A stretch of DNA of 64,000 bases from the NCBI GenBank assembly GCA_020284085.1, contig JACEVL010000461.1, forward strand, positions 488,501 to 552,500. The letters are read 5' to 3'. The position numbers were made by a program, and so were the translations under genes. The first letter of the stretch is position 1. The number at the start of each line of letters is the position of its first letter. This DNA is from Aporrectodea caliginosa (Eukaryota > Annelida > Clitellata > Crassiclitellata > Lumbricidae). Below are positions 43,885 to 54,519 of this stretch, piece after piece. Below the pieces are notes generated by a model that saw only the letters and a list, made by a program, of their open reading frames with translations, was not told the origin of the DNA and did not search any database.

Positions 43885-44276
43885 GAGATATAATACTGGA
43901 GAGAAGGGACACAAGTGCAAATTCTGTAACAAGTCATTTGAAGAGATTGGTCATCTGAAAGGGCACATGATGGCTCACAGTGCATGAGAAAATGACACTA
44001 GTGCCATTTATGTCAGAAATCATTTGCCCAAGGTGGTAATCTGAATATCCACATGAGAACCCATACTCATGAAATCATTTTCAGATCACAGTGCTCTTTC
44101 TTACCACATGAAAAAGCCATAATGGAAAAGAAAAGCCATACATATCCCCGTTATGTCAGAAATCGTTCACCTTAAGTGTTGCTTTGAATAGTCACATCAC
44201 ATGACAACCCATACTGGAGAGAAACCATACAAATGCCAAGTGTGTCTCAAGTCATTCACACAATCTAAACAACGAC
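43885..44276 (+). pseudogene. Decayed 5' fingers of the 44277 zinc-finger gene
   Basis: Finger fragments HKCKFCNKSFEEIGHLKGH, then a stop, and CHLCQKSFAQGGNL in another frame, then further shifted pieces. The last finger before the ORF (YKCQVCLKSFTQ) has lost a net 8 bp against its neighbour TTCACACAGAAGAGTCATC, shifting the frame. The first finger matches 355-440 closely. Confidence 0.65.
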
Positions 44277-45062
44277 ATGGAAACTCATACAGGAGAAACA
44301 CCTTACACATGCCAGTTATGTCAGATATCGCTTGCTACACGCTTTTGTCTGAAGAGTCACATGAGAACCCATACTGGAGAAAAACCATACAAATGCCAGG
44401 TGTGTCTAAAATCATTCACACAGAAGAGTCATCTAAACAACCACATGAAAACTCATACAGGAGAAAATCTTTACATTTGCCAGTTATGTCAGAAATCATT
44501 TGTCCGTGGCTGTGACCTGAATAGGCACACGAGAATCCACGCTGGAGAAAAACCATACAATTGCCGGTTATGTTTGAAATCTTTCAAAGATAATAGTAAT
44601 CTAACAAGACACATGAAAACCCATACTGGAGATGAGACATACATATGCCATTTATGCAGTAAATCATTCAGAAGGAGACACACACTTACCATGCACATGA
44701 GGTGGCATGATGGATTTATGCTGTCTGACGTAGAGAGGCATTCAGTGAGCAACCTTAATGGCAGCTCTGCATTATTGAGTGGCACAAGCATTACTTCACG
44801 GAAATACTCTGTCGCAACTGGGAATGTAAGTCTGCAGAGTTCCTATGCTACCAATGCTTCTAATCTGCCAAAGAATGTTGAATCTGGTGAAAGCATGTCT
44901 TTCAGCAAATTGAAATCAGTAAAAGATAATAAACCGTCTATGACAAGAGCTTACGGATGTGGGATATGTAATGAATTGTTTGAAATGAAGAAGGAATTTC
45001 TGGAGCATTGTACGAACCATGGAAATACTCCACCAGATGAATTATTTATCGACATTTGCTGA
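44277..45062 (+). CDS. C2H2 zinc-finger protein, five fingers plus C-terminal finger
   Basis: The 261-residue ORF opens inside a former finger (METHTGETPY), so the ATG is a converted linker-region Met and the ORF is the surviving 3' part of a longer gene. Five intact fingers occupy residues 10-144. Finger 1 has L for F in QISLATRF. A spacer of about 80 residues, rich in Ser and Asn and lacking the acid-rich motif of the 6351 protein, follows. The C-terminal finger at 226-248 is YGCGICNELFEMKKEF, then EHCTNH, and the protein ends DELFIDIC. It forms a subfamily with the relic at 355. If expressed it would bind a shorter site than its relatives. A spliced 5' exon could restore a start. Confidence 0.75.
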   Translation: METHTGETPYTCQLCQISLATRFCLKSHMRTHTGEKPYKCQVCLKSFTQKSHLNNHMKTHTGENLYICQLCQKSFVRGCDLNRHTRIHAGEKPYNCRLCLKSFKDNSNLTRHMKTHTGDETYICHLCSKSFRRRHTLTMHMRWHDGFMLSDVERHSVSNLNGSSALLSGTSITSRKYSVATGNVSLQSSYATNASNLPKNVESGESMSFSKLKSVKDNKPSMTRAYGCGICNELFEMKKEFLEHCTNHGNTPPDELFIDIC

Positions 45063-45294
45063 AATGTATTTTTCATAGCAATGAAAAGCTATTTACAAGC
45101 ATGAAACCATTACAAATTAGTTTCTTGCACACTGTCACCTGGGTTGGTTCGAAATGGTGAATTGAGAAGGCCTGGAAAAGCTTCTCCGTTAAAAACATTA
45201 TTCTTCATGAATTTGTTGACGAGATGCTGCATTTCTTTGTGCTGCTATGCAATTGATCTTTGGGCCAAGGTGTTCTAACAACATGTCAAAGTGT
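45063..45294 (+). other. 3' flank of the 44277 gene
   Basis: No ORF; little similarity seen to the other zinc-finger 3' flanks. Confidence 0.35.
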
Positions 45295-46640
45295 CTGCAA
45301 TTGCTTCACCTTCGTTGAAGAAGCTGGATCTGGATCCGGACAATATTTCCTACTACCGGCCAATCTCGAACTTTACTTTCTGTCATCGATTCCATAGAAT
45401 ATTGTGGCACGGCATGTAGAAGCAGATGAGCTTATGTCGAAACTGCAATAGAGCTTCAGTAAGGGGAATTCTATGGAGGGGGTTCTGCTCAAGGTGATCT
45501 CAGACATCTGTGACGCAATCCTCTCTGGACGTGTCACGCTGCTTGCTCTCCTTGACTTTAGTGCGGCATTCGACACGGCTGATCATGATACAGGCCCTAG
45601 TGATCAGCACCTCATACTAAATCGGTGTTTGACGTCTGAACTGGCTCAAGTTCTTCCTGGACAAACAAATGATGATGATGACCATGGACTTGGACTGTAC
45701 GGTTTAGATACCAGTTCCATTTGTTGTACCACAGAATCAGTACTTGGGCGTATGGTACATGTTGTACACTGTCGATCTGACTGTCACCACTGCTTTGGGA
45801 GCATGGGTACGCCGACGACATTCAACTGTACAGAGTTTCCTACCCATCCTATGGACTTCCCTGTTTGTCGTCCACACATGATACTCTGGCAGAAGTAGGC
45901 TATAGTCTTGGATGTCTACCACTCGGCCAAGAAGATTGAACATAATGAAGATGCAATTCATCTGGTTTGACCCAATACATGAGCGTTCAAGGATTGATGA
46001 AAAAGCGATTAAGTCACGATTTCCTGACTGGAACCAGCAACTGGTCGTCCTGGACTCTGGACGGTGAACTATCCATGACCATGGCCACGTGAACACCCTG
46101 CCTGTCCTGCTATTTATCAGCTGCGTCAATTGCGTGTTTGTATGTATGTATGTATGTATGAGCACTTGTTATAGCGCCCCTTCAAGATTTCTACTCAGAG
46201 GCGCTCCCGACTACAGCGCGGACACTGAATCGGAGTTTCACGCCGAAGCGCATGAGCAATTGTGAGTGAAGGACTTGCCCAGGGTCCCTACGCTGGCGGC
46301 TTGAGGTGGATTCGAACCCGCAACCCTCCGGCTGCAAGGCACCGAACATACACCTACACCACCGCGCCCCACGTTATTCGGCGCAGTCTGTCATTTAGTG
46401 TCGCAGAGTAACTCGTGCACTCCTCTATCCTGACGCGTTTTGATCACTGTGATTCAATCTTTGCAGACCTTCCTTAGTTTAGAATTCGTCAGCATGAGTG
46501 CAGAATTCTTCAGTCCAACCTCTACTGTGCCGCCAGATAACAGACCAATCTGCCAACATGCTCTCATCTCAGATTATATGAGGGATACGCTCCACTGGTG
46601 AAGGATACGACGGATTTGGCACTAAAGAAAGTGCTTGGAC
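45295..46640 (+). pseudogene. Decayed CR1/L2-like LINE reverse transcriptase split by a SINE
   Basis: In order: SLKKLDLDPDNISYYRPISN at 45310-45370, TLLALLDFSAAFDTADHD at 45535-45590, the catalytic YADD with IQLY encoded at about 45808-45830, and after the SINE a stretch like ILTRFDHCDSIFADLP at 46420-46480. These are standard blocks of CR1/L2 polymerases. Frame changes and stops occur throughout. The pieces after 46376 are the weakest. Confidence 0.65.
46131..46376 (-). repeat. tRNA-derived SINE with LINE-like tail (family 3)
   Basis: On the minus strand the head GGGGCGCGGTGGTGTAGGTG (box A) and GGTTGCGGGTTCGAATCCAC (box B) leads to GAGCGCCTCTGAGTAG, CTTGAAGGGGCGCTATA and an ATAC-type tail. 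The last 40 bp match the LINE ends at 39330 and 61930. It interrupts the LINE coding relic. Confidence 0.75.
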
Positions 46641-46760
46641 ATTTGTTCTATAAAGCACACCATTCAAGCCATTCAAAACGTTTGATTAAACAAGATTTGA
46701 GTCTCGTTAAAAGTCATGTACTGTAGCTTACTGTTGTGTCACTAATTAGATGATTTTCTC
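46641..46760. other. Short intergenic stretch
   Basis: Nothing recognised. Confidence 0.3.
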
Positions 46761-47120
46761 GGTAAAACAGTAGTTTACTTTGCCAAAATAATTATTTTAA
46801 TATCTTCAATGACGTACGTTAGGTTGGCAAGTATTCAGTCGACCAATGTCCATGATACCTGTCATCAATATAGCTTCCATTTAAGCAAAAATTATTTTGA
46901 TCAATCCAACTTCTGTTTGAGAAAAAATTTACTTTTCATCAATCCAACTTCTGTTTAAGCAAAAAAATTTTTCATCAATCCAACTTCTACTTAAGCAAAG
47001 AATTATATTCGTCAATCCAACTTCCATTTTTGCAAGCAATTATAATTATTTTCATCAATCCAGCTTCTGTGTTAAATTGACCATATAAAATAATTTGGCA
47101 ACGTAAACTACAGATTAACC
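46761..47120 (-). mobile_element. Minisatellite-core element, A/B-like ends
   Basis: Ends GGTAAAACAGTAGTTTAC and CAACGTAAACTACAGATTAACC, with about six units and the CAATGACGTACGTTAGGTTGG block. Confidence 0.7.
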
Positions 47121-47600
47121 ATTTTCTCATGGTCATCACCACCGTAATATAGACCATGCTCATAATATCCCTTATCAAGAGAACTATCAATATGAGCATG
47201 ATAATCATGATCAATTATGTGATCGTCTTCAGGAACATAATCAAGATCATCATTTCTGTCATCAAAATCATCAGCAGCAGCAACATCATCATTATAATGA
47301 TCATCATCATCATGACCATTATGATGATTTTAGGGATAGTCAAAATGATGATGACAATGATAACGATGTTGATCATCATGATCTACATATCATAATGATC
47401 ATCATTATGATCACAGTTATTGTGTACTTTATGATCTGATCGTTATCATGATCAAAATTATCATCAACATCATGTTCAACATCGTAACCAGGTTATCATC
47501 ATGTTCATGTTCACAATCATCATAATGATCACGATCATTATTGCATTCATTAGTATTATATTAATACCAATACTAATTAATACAATATTAATATGTCTTT
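47121..47600. repeat. (ATC)n/(GAT)n low-complexity tract
   Basis: Irregular ATCATGATCATC repeats with many self-complementary TGATCA and ATGATCAT words. The isoleucine/methionine-rich ORF across it is not credible. Confidence 0.8.
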
Positions 47601-47848
47601 TGATGACACGTGGTGCTTGAACGACTTGCAGGGTAAATTAGAGAAGTTTTGGAATTCAGAATGAAGAATCTGAAGATCATTCCAGAACCGAGGTGCATTT
47701 ACTGTGGTCAAAAATGTTGATGTCAAACAGAAACCCCTTCATTAAAACCAGAGTAACAACTGGCTAAGTCTGCTAGGACCTACTCTTACTGGTTCATTTG
47801 GTTCATTAATTGCACATCATCGTCTATGTTGATAAGAATAGATTCCGA

Positions 47849-48036
47849 GGTTATCCCGTAGTTTAGGTTGGTAAATTATTTGAATTTCTTCAATGCCGTA
47901 CTTCATGTTGGTACGTAAGCAGTCTACCTACGTCCATGATAACTATCATTTAGGGAGACAATTTCTTTAATCAATCCAGCTTCCATTTTAATTTTATGAT
48001 ATAAAATAATTTACCAACCTAAACTACGGGTTTACC
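47849..48036 (-). mobile_element. Collapsed type-B element with near TSD
   Basis: Complete ends (GGTTATCCCGTAGTTTAGG and ACTACGGGTTTACC) but only about one core unit. Flanks GATTCCGA and GACTCCGA match at 7 of 8. Confidence 0.75.
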
Positions 48037-48486
48037 GACTCCGAAACATAGCCAAACTAAACCTAGGTGCTCTCTTCATCGAAAAATACTTTTAATCAAT
48101 CCAGCTTTCATTTCATGACAAAAATGACCGAACTTCTATTTAACCAAATTTTTTTTTCATCAATGGAACTTTTATTTAAGCAAAGAACTATTCTCGTGGG
48201 TCCAGCTTCTACTAACGGAAACAATCATTTTCACCAATCCAGCTTTTATTGCGTGAAAAACTTAGTTTCATCAATCGAGCTTCTATTTACGGTCAAAATT
48301 ATTTCCATCAATCGAACTTCTTTTTAGCCACATAAATGGTTTCATCAATCCCACTTCCATTTAGGGAAACAATTTCTTTAATCAATCCAGCTTCCATTTA
48401 ATTTGATGATATAAAATATTTTACCAACCTAAACTATGGGTTTACCGACGCCAAAACGTAGCCAAACTAAATCTAGGTGCTCCCTT
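48037..48486 (-). repeat. Core array flanked by duplicated 40 bp
   Basis: CATAGCCAAACTAAACCTAG at 48049 recurs as CGTAGCCAAACTAAATCTAG at about 48459. Between them is a B-type array without a left terminus, ending TATGGGTTTACC. This looks like tandem duplication of an element plus flank. Confidence 0.6.
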
Positions 48487-49580
48487 TAATAGTATGAAGC
48501 TAGACAGACATAGGCCTGTAAATGATACACAAGGTGTATCATCTCTTTGACACTGTTTCACAAAGGTCATACTTGAACATGTAATCACTAGGCCTACATA
48601 TCTGTAATAACTTGATATATCAACAATACAGAATGAATCTTACACACGTAGGACCTACAAACTTACATTTAATGCCAGCTGTCTAAAAGCACTTTTGTGA
48701 TAATGACTGTTCACACTTGTAGACTGGTGTTCAGATACATTTACTGCCTGTATATGGAGAATGACAATCATTTATGCGTACCCATCGTCGCCAAATGGCT
48801 GGCGTCAGGAAAGACTGCTGCTGCTGAATCGTTATTCAAAATTAGCACGCAAATGATATATTTGATTGTATCAATATTACCAGAAAAGTTGCGGGAGCAT
48901 GCTCCCGCCTCGGCACCAAAACTTGTACGAGCTTCTGCATCTTTGGCGCCATATGTCCCTGGGCCCTTCCACATGTTTCCTTTGTCACTAAAAATGCCCT
49001 CTTAATGTTGCTTGTAACGTCAGTTCACACAAGGATATAATCCGGTCAAAATAAGATGCAAAAGATCAATGTGAAGAATAAAATATCAGTCTATCGGTAT
49101 ATGTACAAATGTAATTCATTCAGAGAAATATAAGTATGTGCAATTTACAACATTGATATTATTTATTTAGAGGCTAAGAACAGCATTAAATGTATCATGA
49201 GAATTCACCAAAGACAACAAAACACCAAATATTCAGGATACATGACAACCTTGATTAAACATTTATCTTTTGTGGTCAATAAGCATAAATTCCAACATTT
49301 AATGTAAGTAGAATTACCTAACTAATTTTAATAGTTAATACATCACGAATGCATGGAAATAGGCCAAGTATCAATTGTCTAAAATGATGTATAGCAAACC
49401 GCTCTTTTACACATCTAGTCCAGCAGAAATATTGTTCAGCCAAATATACCATTTATCAATAAAGTGAAGAAGGCAATGCCTTAGAATAAGGAGGAACCTT
49501 TGGGTATTATATTGGAATGATACTGTCTAAGTATTCTGAAATGAAAGTGGTACAAAGTAAGTATTCATGTATATTTGTAT
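48487..49580. other. Intergenic, partly zinc-finger 3' flank
   Basis: Sequence from about 49150 to 49600 aligns (minus-strand gene orientation) with 57515-58040 and with 8380-8600 plus 9096-9300, the 3' flanks of other family members. The 102-residue ORF at 48697-49005 is unrecognised. Confidence 0.5.
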
Positions 49581-49639
49581 CCCAGCACTTCTATAGCATA
49601 TTTTTTTTATTTCAAATTAAAATTCTTTTCAACAGTAAT

Positions 49640-49750
49640 AATCTGTCAACATCACTCAACACAGGTTAGCAACTAAGTCGTCAGGTGGAGAAAATCGATG
49701 GCTAGAACAATGCTCTAGAAATTCCTTCTCTATTTCAAGCAATTCATCAC
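49640..49750 (-). pseudogene. Zinc-finger gene 3'-end relic (C-terminal finger only)
   Basis: The minus strand encodes DELLEIEKEFLEHCSSHRFS then PPDDLVANLC and the family's stop context, with no finger array upstream. Homology breaks at about 49750. The C-terminal finger is missing its own Cys pair. The rest of the locus appears deleted. Confidence 0.75.
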
Positions 49751-49993
49751 TTTATACATTTTCTTAGTGGCATTCTGTTGCAATATGTTGCAACTTTGAC
49801 AGCTAAATTGACAGTGTCCGACGCGTTACAGACAAAAGCCCTTCACATCACGTACACACCACTAACACCACCAAAACATCAAAGCCCTTCACACCAGCTA
49901 CACACAGTTGAACCGTCTGATTAGGTATGACGTTGAAGACGATTTTGTAACTCCTGCTCATAGTGTCATATACAGATTTTCATGTTATAACTA

Positions 49994-51162
49994 CAGGGTG
50001 GGCCAATAGGAATGCAACTACTTTGAATGGATATAACTTTAACAATTGTTATCCGAACATCGTGCCCAATATACTAAATTGAAGGTAATCATCCACTCTA
50101 CAACTATGTCAAATCTTGCACTGATAATACGGCACCGTTGTTATAAAATTTCGGTACGGCGCACACCTCTCAAATTTGAACATAAATATTGAACATCATG
50201 GCGCCGCTCACGGAAGAGGATAGAATTTTAATCGCAGAAAAAGGATACAATGCACATCAGATGATGATAGAATTCCCTTCTAGAAAATGGAATAAATATG
50301 CTCTACATCGATTGATTAAACAAATTGATGCTACGGGAACGTCTAACAGCCGCAACTGTGGTCGCAAACGTTCTGCGCGCACAGCAGCGAACACTGCACA
50401 AGTCCAACAGTTAATTTGCAGTCAAGAAACATTCTTTGTTACTCCAAAGGCTAAGGTGAACAGTGTTTATTACTTCGATGAAGTACTCGCAAGAGGACTG
50501 CTACGTGATATTCGCCAACTGTCTGGAGTTGATGGTTACATCTTTCAGCAAGATGGAGCGCCGGCGCATCGTTCACGTCATACGGTTGCCTATCTGAACG
50601 CTAACGTACCTGAGTTAATTGAACCGGAGAACTGGCCACCGAACAGTCCGGATTTAAACCCGGTTGACTATTCGATCTGGGGTTATCTTCAGCAACTGGT
50701 CTATCGTGAACCGATACGTGACGTTGAACATTTGAAAGAAGTGATTCTTTGCTGCTGGGCTGAGATAGCCCAAGCACTGGTGAACTCAGCCATCGATCAG
50801 TGGTCATCTCGTGTTGATGCAGTCATTAAAGCACGTGGTGGACATAATTTTATTGAGTATTTGTTTGACTGATGGTAAATTCACTCGAGATATTAATAAT
50901 TATTGTTAGTACTAAGTGATTGTTTAGAATTGACATCTTAAGTTTATGACTTTTGTTTTTTCTTGCAGTTTTATGGCACGAAAATGGCACATCGAATATT
51001 AATAGCATTATCTCAAAACGTCGTAATAATATCTCGTAGATATTTTGGAGAATGATAAAATGGATAATTATCTTCAATCTGATATATTGGACAAGACGTT
51101 CAGATAAAAATTGTTCAAGTTGTGAGGCGTCAAAGTTGTTGCATTCCTATTGGCCCACCCTG
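49994..51162 (+). mobile_element. Mariner-family element, DD37D (maT-like), internally deleted
   Basis: 33 bp inverted ends with one mismatch (CAGGGTGGGCCAATAGGAAT and its complement), flanked by TA on both sides. It carries one ORF (50189-50872). It inserted into the PHD-coding relic on the other strand, whose reading frame now runs into the right end of the transposon. Confidence 0.85.
50189..50872 (+). CDS. Mariner transposase with in-frame catalytic deletion
   Basis: 227 residues against roughly 340 usual. The likely true start is the Met at residue 4 (50198). Residues 5-75 form the helix-turn-helix DNA-binding part, with a GRKRSART basic stretch. After residue 80 the frame jumps into the catalytic half (KVNSVYYFDEVL), so about 110 residues including the first catalytic Asp are gone. 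The second Asp is D122 in QQDGAPAH and the third is D160 in SPDLNPVDY, with 37 residues between, the DD37D signature of maT-type mariners. It cannot cut DNA but could still bind the ends. The frame is otherwise open, so the insertion is fairly young. Confidence 0.85.
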   Translation: MNIMAPLTEEDRILIAEKGYNAHQMMIEFPSRKWNKYALHRLIKQIDATGTSNSRNCGRKRSARTAANTAQVQQLICSQETFFVTPKAKVNSVYYFDEVLARGLLRDIRQLSGVDGYIFQQDGAPAHRSRHTVAYLNANVPELIEPENWPPNSPDLNPVDYSIWGYLQQLVYREPIRDVEHLKEVILCCWAEIAQALVNSAIDQWSSRVDAVIKARGGHNFIEYLFD

Positions 51163-51833
51163 TATAGTATCCAGTACAGTTCCTTTCTGACAACACGGTC
51201 CTATCCAGGGAACTTCTTTCAGTTTGTGTATTTCTTTGTCTTCAATTTTGCAGCAGTTTGCGTGAAACCAGTTAAAGCAACGACTTGTACTGCACTGCAG
51301 CATTTGTCCTGAAGATGACCCCTGGCAAATGCAACGTTTCTTTGGTGTGTTAAAAGAGTTTTTCACATTTCTTTTTGTGAGCTACTGTTGGAAAGTTTAT
51401 CAGTTTTCCACTTTGCACTGAGTCATAGAAATGACTTACAAGCAGCTTCTCATAATACACATGCCCTGTGGGGTCAATCTTCAGGCAACATGATAGCGCC
51501 GCTGCTGCAGCATAGAATCCGCAAATCCTAGTTCCACTTCTTTGCTGCTTAAAAGCCGTGACATGAAATAACAAATTGACAGCCGCGTAGTCTTCACGGA
51601 GTAATGATGACACTTGAGTAATGGTCTTATCATTAACAAATGCAAAGATACTGTCGTACAAATACACGTCGTTGGCACAGTCTCCAAACACGTTTGTGAC
51701 ACAAATCCAGTGGTCTCCAACGTTTATAATCTGCACAAATCGTTGTCGACCAACGCTTTGAATCCGTGGCACGGACGTCATCGGAATTAACGAGCCACAG
51801 TTGCTTGCCTCTAGCCCTCCCATTCGCATTCAA
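51130..51833 (-). pseudogene. Ulp1-type cysteine protease plus PHD finger, broken
   Basis: The first minus ORF (51350-51829, 159 residues) has the C48/Ulp1 catalytic order: H40 in GDHWICV, D59 in YLYDS, Q95-Q96 and C103 in QQRSGTRICGF. It stops at the edge of a second ORF in another frame (51130-51366) with a C4HC3 PHD finger: CICQ, MLQC, CFNWFHANCC and GPCC. The two overlap by 17 bp, so a single-base indel probably split one gene. The C-terminus is cut by the mariner. Upstream of residue 1 the frame also changes. Ulp1-PHD pairs occur in invertebrate transposon-encoded proteins, so a mobile-element origin is more likely than a host SUMO protease. Confidence 0.65.
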
Positions 51834-52068
51834 TTCCTCCCTGTGACGGAATTGTCCAGCTGGTACTTTGACTGTTTCTTCAATATTTCCTGAAATGTCA
51901 AAATAAATTTCCTGACTACTAATGAATTTGAAATGTAATCGAGTTACACCTGATGAAATGTATTTGAGACTATATCTTTTTTCTCATAATGAAGTTTCTA
52001 TCATACTTAACAACCCTGTAACAATGTCCATGGCAATAACACAAACATTCCCATCTATATATGTATGC

Positions 52069-53500
52069 AGGGTCATTCCACGTCAAATCAACCAGGGGTG
52101 TACACCACACCCCTTTGGATTTTTCTGAAAATTTTTATACAAAAACTAAATGCAAAATTAGGAACAAACAGTGAAAATTTCAGCAGAATATCTCAAAATT
52201 TGACCGAGATATTAATTTTTGAAGTTAATAAGCAAAAAACGGATCGTGAGAAAATGGCATGATCGACCAAGTTTGGACTATCATATCTCGGCCAGGAAAT
52301 GAGCTAGAGGGCTGAAATCTTTTTCATGTAATCAGTTTGTTGTGCTCTTTCCAAATTTTCAAAAATCTTGGTGGTGTTCATTGTGATTTTTAATATAAAA
52401 ATTTATAAATATTGCACAGAGGCCAGTTTTCACTCAAGTTCCAAACATCATATCAGCAGGTTGGAATTATAATTATTATAATTCTTATACTGGTTTTATA
52501 TTGAGGTACATTAGTGCTCATCAGGCATATAGTGAGTACCTGATTAGTTTCATTATTACTGTGTTTTCCAAGGTAATTTTCCTTGCCACGATCGTGAAAG
52601 TGGGGTTTACGGCTTGACCAAAAAGTGAAAGTCGGTGTCTTTTGAAATTAATGAAAATTTGCACATATATTCTGGACACCAAGAACTGTTATTGGTGAAA
52701 AATTCAGGAGGGTGTTCAGCTCCTTCCATGTAAATTAATTTTTTACGTTAATAAGCAAACAACCAATCACGAGAAAACGGCATGATCCACCAAGTTTGGA
52801 CTGTCATATCTTGGCCAGGAAATGACTTAAAGGGCTGATTTTTTTTCATGTCATCGGTTTGTTGAGCTCTTTCCAAATATGAAAGAATCTTGGTGGTGTT
52901 ACTTGTGCTTTTTAATCTATAAATTTGTAAATATTGCACTGAAGCCAATTTTCGCTCAAGTTTCAGACATCATATCAGCAGGCAGGAATGGTATATAGCA
53001 ATACTTACACTGGTTTTATATTGAGGTACATGGGAGCTCTTGAAACATATAGTCATTGCCTGATTGGTTTCATTATGTCTGTGATTTCCAAGGACATTTT
53101 CCTTGCGATGATCGTCAAAGTGGGGTTTACGGCTTGCCCAAAAAGTGAAAGTCGGTGTCTTTTGAAATTCATGAAAATTTGCACATATATTCTGGACACC
53201 TAGAACTGTTATTGGTGAAAAATTCAGGAGGATGTTCAGCTTGCTTCCCCATAAATTAAATTTTGAAGTTAATAAGCAAACAACGAATCACGAGAAAACG
53301 GCATGATCCACCAAGTTTGGACTGTCATATCTTGGCCAGGAAATGACTTAAAGGGGTGATTTTTTTTTCATGTAATCAGTTTGTTGTGCTCTTTCCAAAT
53401 ATGAAAGAATCTTGGTGGTTTTACTTGTGGTGTTTAATCTATAAATTTGTAAATATTGCACAGAAGCCAATTTTCGCTCAAGTTTGGCTTCTGTGCAGTA
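52069..53500. repeat. Tandem repeat of about 524 bp, two and a half copies
   Basis: A word such as GAAGTTAATAAGCAAA recurs at about 52220, 52745 and 53268, and CCAAGTTTGGACTGTCATAT with it. The intervening blocks (CTTGCCACGATCGTGAAAGT, GAAAGTCGGTGTCTTTTGAA) also repeat. The left edge is AGGGTCATTCCACGTCAAAT followed by CAACC, which resembles a DNA-transposon end. No ORF. It may be the terminal region of the element carrying the Ulp1-PHD gene. Confidence 0.65.
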
Positions 53501-53545
53501 TTTACAAATTTATAGATTAAAAACCACAAGCAACACCACCAAGAT
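53405..53545. repeat. Near-perfect palindrome with about 60 bp arms
   Basis: The left arm runs from TCTTGGTGG through AATCTATAAATTTGTAAATA to CACAGAAGCCAA. After a spacer of about 10 bp the complement follows, ending CACCACCAAGA. It lies at the end of the tandem repeat. Confidence 0.7.
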
Positions 53546-53589
53546 TTCACGATCGTGGCAAGGAAAATGCCCTTGGAATGTGCACTCCA

Positions 53590-53829
53590 ACTTGGGGGAG
53601 GCCCGATAGCGCATTGGATAACATCTGGCACGGAGAGCGAGAGGTACCGAGTTCGAGCCTCGTTGGGCGGATATGCTTTGTAGGCTGCTATTAGCGCCGT
53701 TGTATTTGCAGGCTGTCTGTTCTGTTAGTAGTTAAGATTTAAATTGCATAACATGTAAATGTACAGCGCAGTGCGTTTGTCGAGGCGCTTCAATAAAGAA
53801 AAGATTATTATTATTATTATTATTATTAT
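53590..53829 (+). repeat. tRNA-derived SINE (family 1), full-length
   Basis: GATAGCGCATTGGATAACAT holds box A and GAGTTCGAGCCTCG box B. The body has GTAGGCTGCTATTAGCGCC and CAGGCTGTCTGTTCTGTTAG, and the 3' end CAATAAAGAAAAG is followed by (ATT)n. The type-A element at 53830 is inserted in this tail. Confidence 0.8.
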
Positions 53830-54330
53830 GGTAAAGTCGCACTTTACGTTGCTAAATTATTCTAATAATTTCAATGCCGTTCTTGGCGTTGGTAAGTAAG
53901 AAGTCTACCTTTGTGCATCTTAACTATCATCAATCCAGCTTCCATTTCATAAAGAAATTTTTTCATCAATCCAACTTCCATTTAATTGCAAAAAATTACT
54001 TTTATCAATCCAACTTCTATTTGACGAAAAAAATATTTTTCATCAATGCAACTTTTATTTAAGCAAAGATATATTCTCGTGGATCCAGCTTCTAATTACG
54101 GAAACTATTATTTTCATCAATCCCGCTTCTATTGAATGGAAAACTTAATTTCATCCATCCAGCTTCTATTTACGGGAAAAATTATTTCGATCAATCCAAC
54201 TTCAATTTTGAATACAGGAATGTTTTCATCAATCCCACTTCCATTTAGAGAAACAATATATTTAATCAATCCAGCTTCCATTTTAAAGTGATAATATCAA
54301 ATAATTTAGCAACGTAAACTGCGACTTTAC

Positions 54331-54331
<1 letters not shown>
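53830..54331 (-). mobile_element. Minisatellite-core element, type A, in a SINE tail
   Basis: Ends GGTAAAGTCGCACTTTACG and AACTGCGACTTTACC, with matched compensating C and G changes in the two arms. Unit order is typical of A. ATTATTAT lies on both sides, so a duplication is possible but cannot be told from the microsatellite. Confidence 0.8.

Positions 54332-54394
<63 letters not shown>
54332..54394 (+). repeat. (ATT)n microsatellite
   Basis: A continuous ATT run of about 63 bp, the displaced second half of the SINE tail. Confidence 0.95.
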
Positions 54395-54398
<4 letters not shown>

Positions 54399-54519
54399 TG
54401 ACAGACATAGTTATCTTTCAGTGGGAGAGTATGGTTGTGGGCGTTTGGCTCATTTTATGAGTTTTTCCAGGCGTTCTTTATCGGAAGCCAGGGTAAGACC
54501 CCACCAGATGTCGATTAAT

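Noticed and set aside
47156..47395. 79-residue ORF rich in Ile and Met
   Set aside because: It is a translation of an (ATC)n low-complexity tract.
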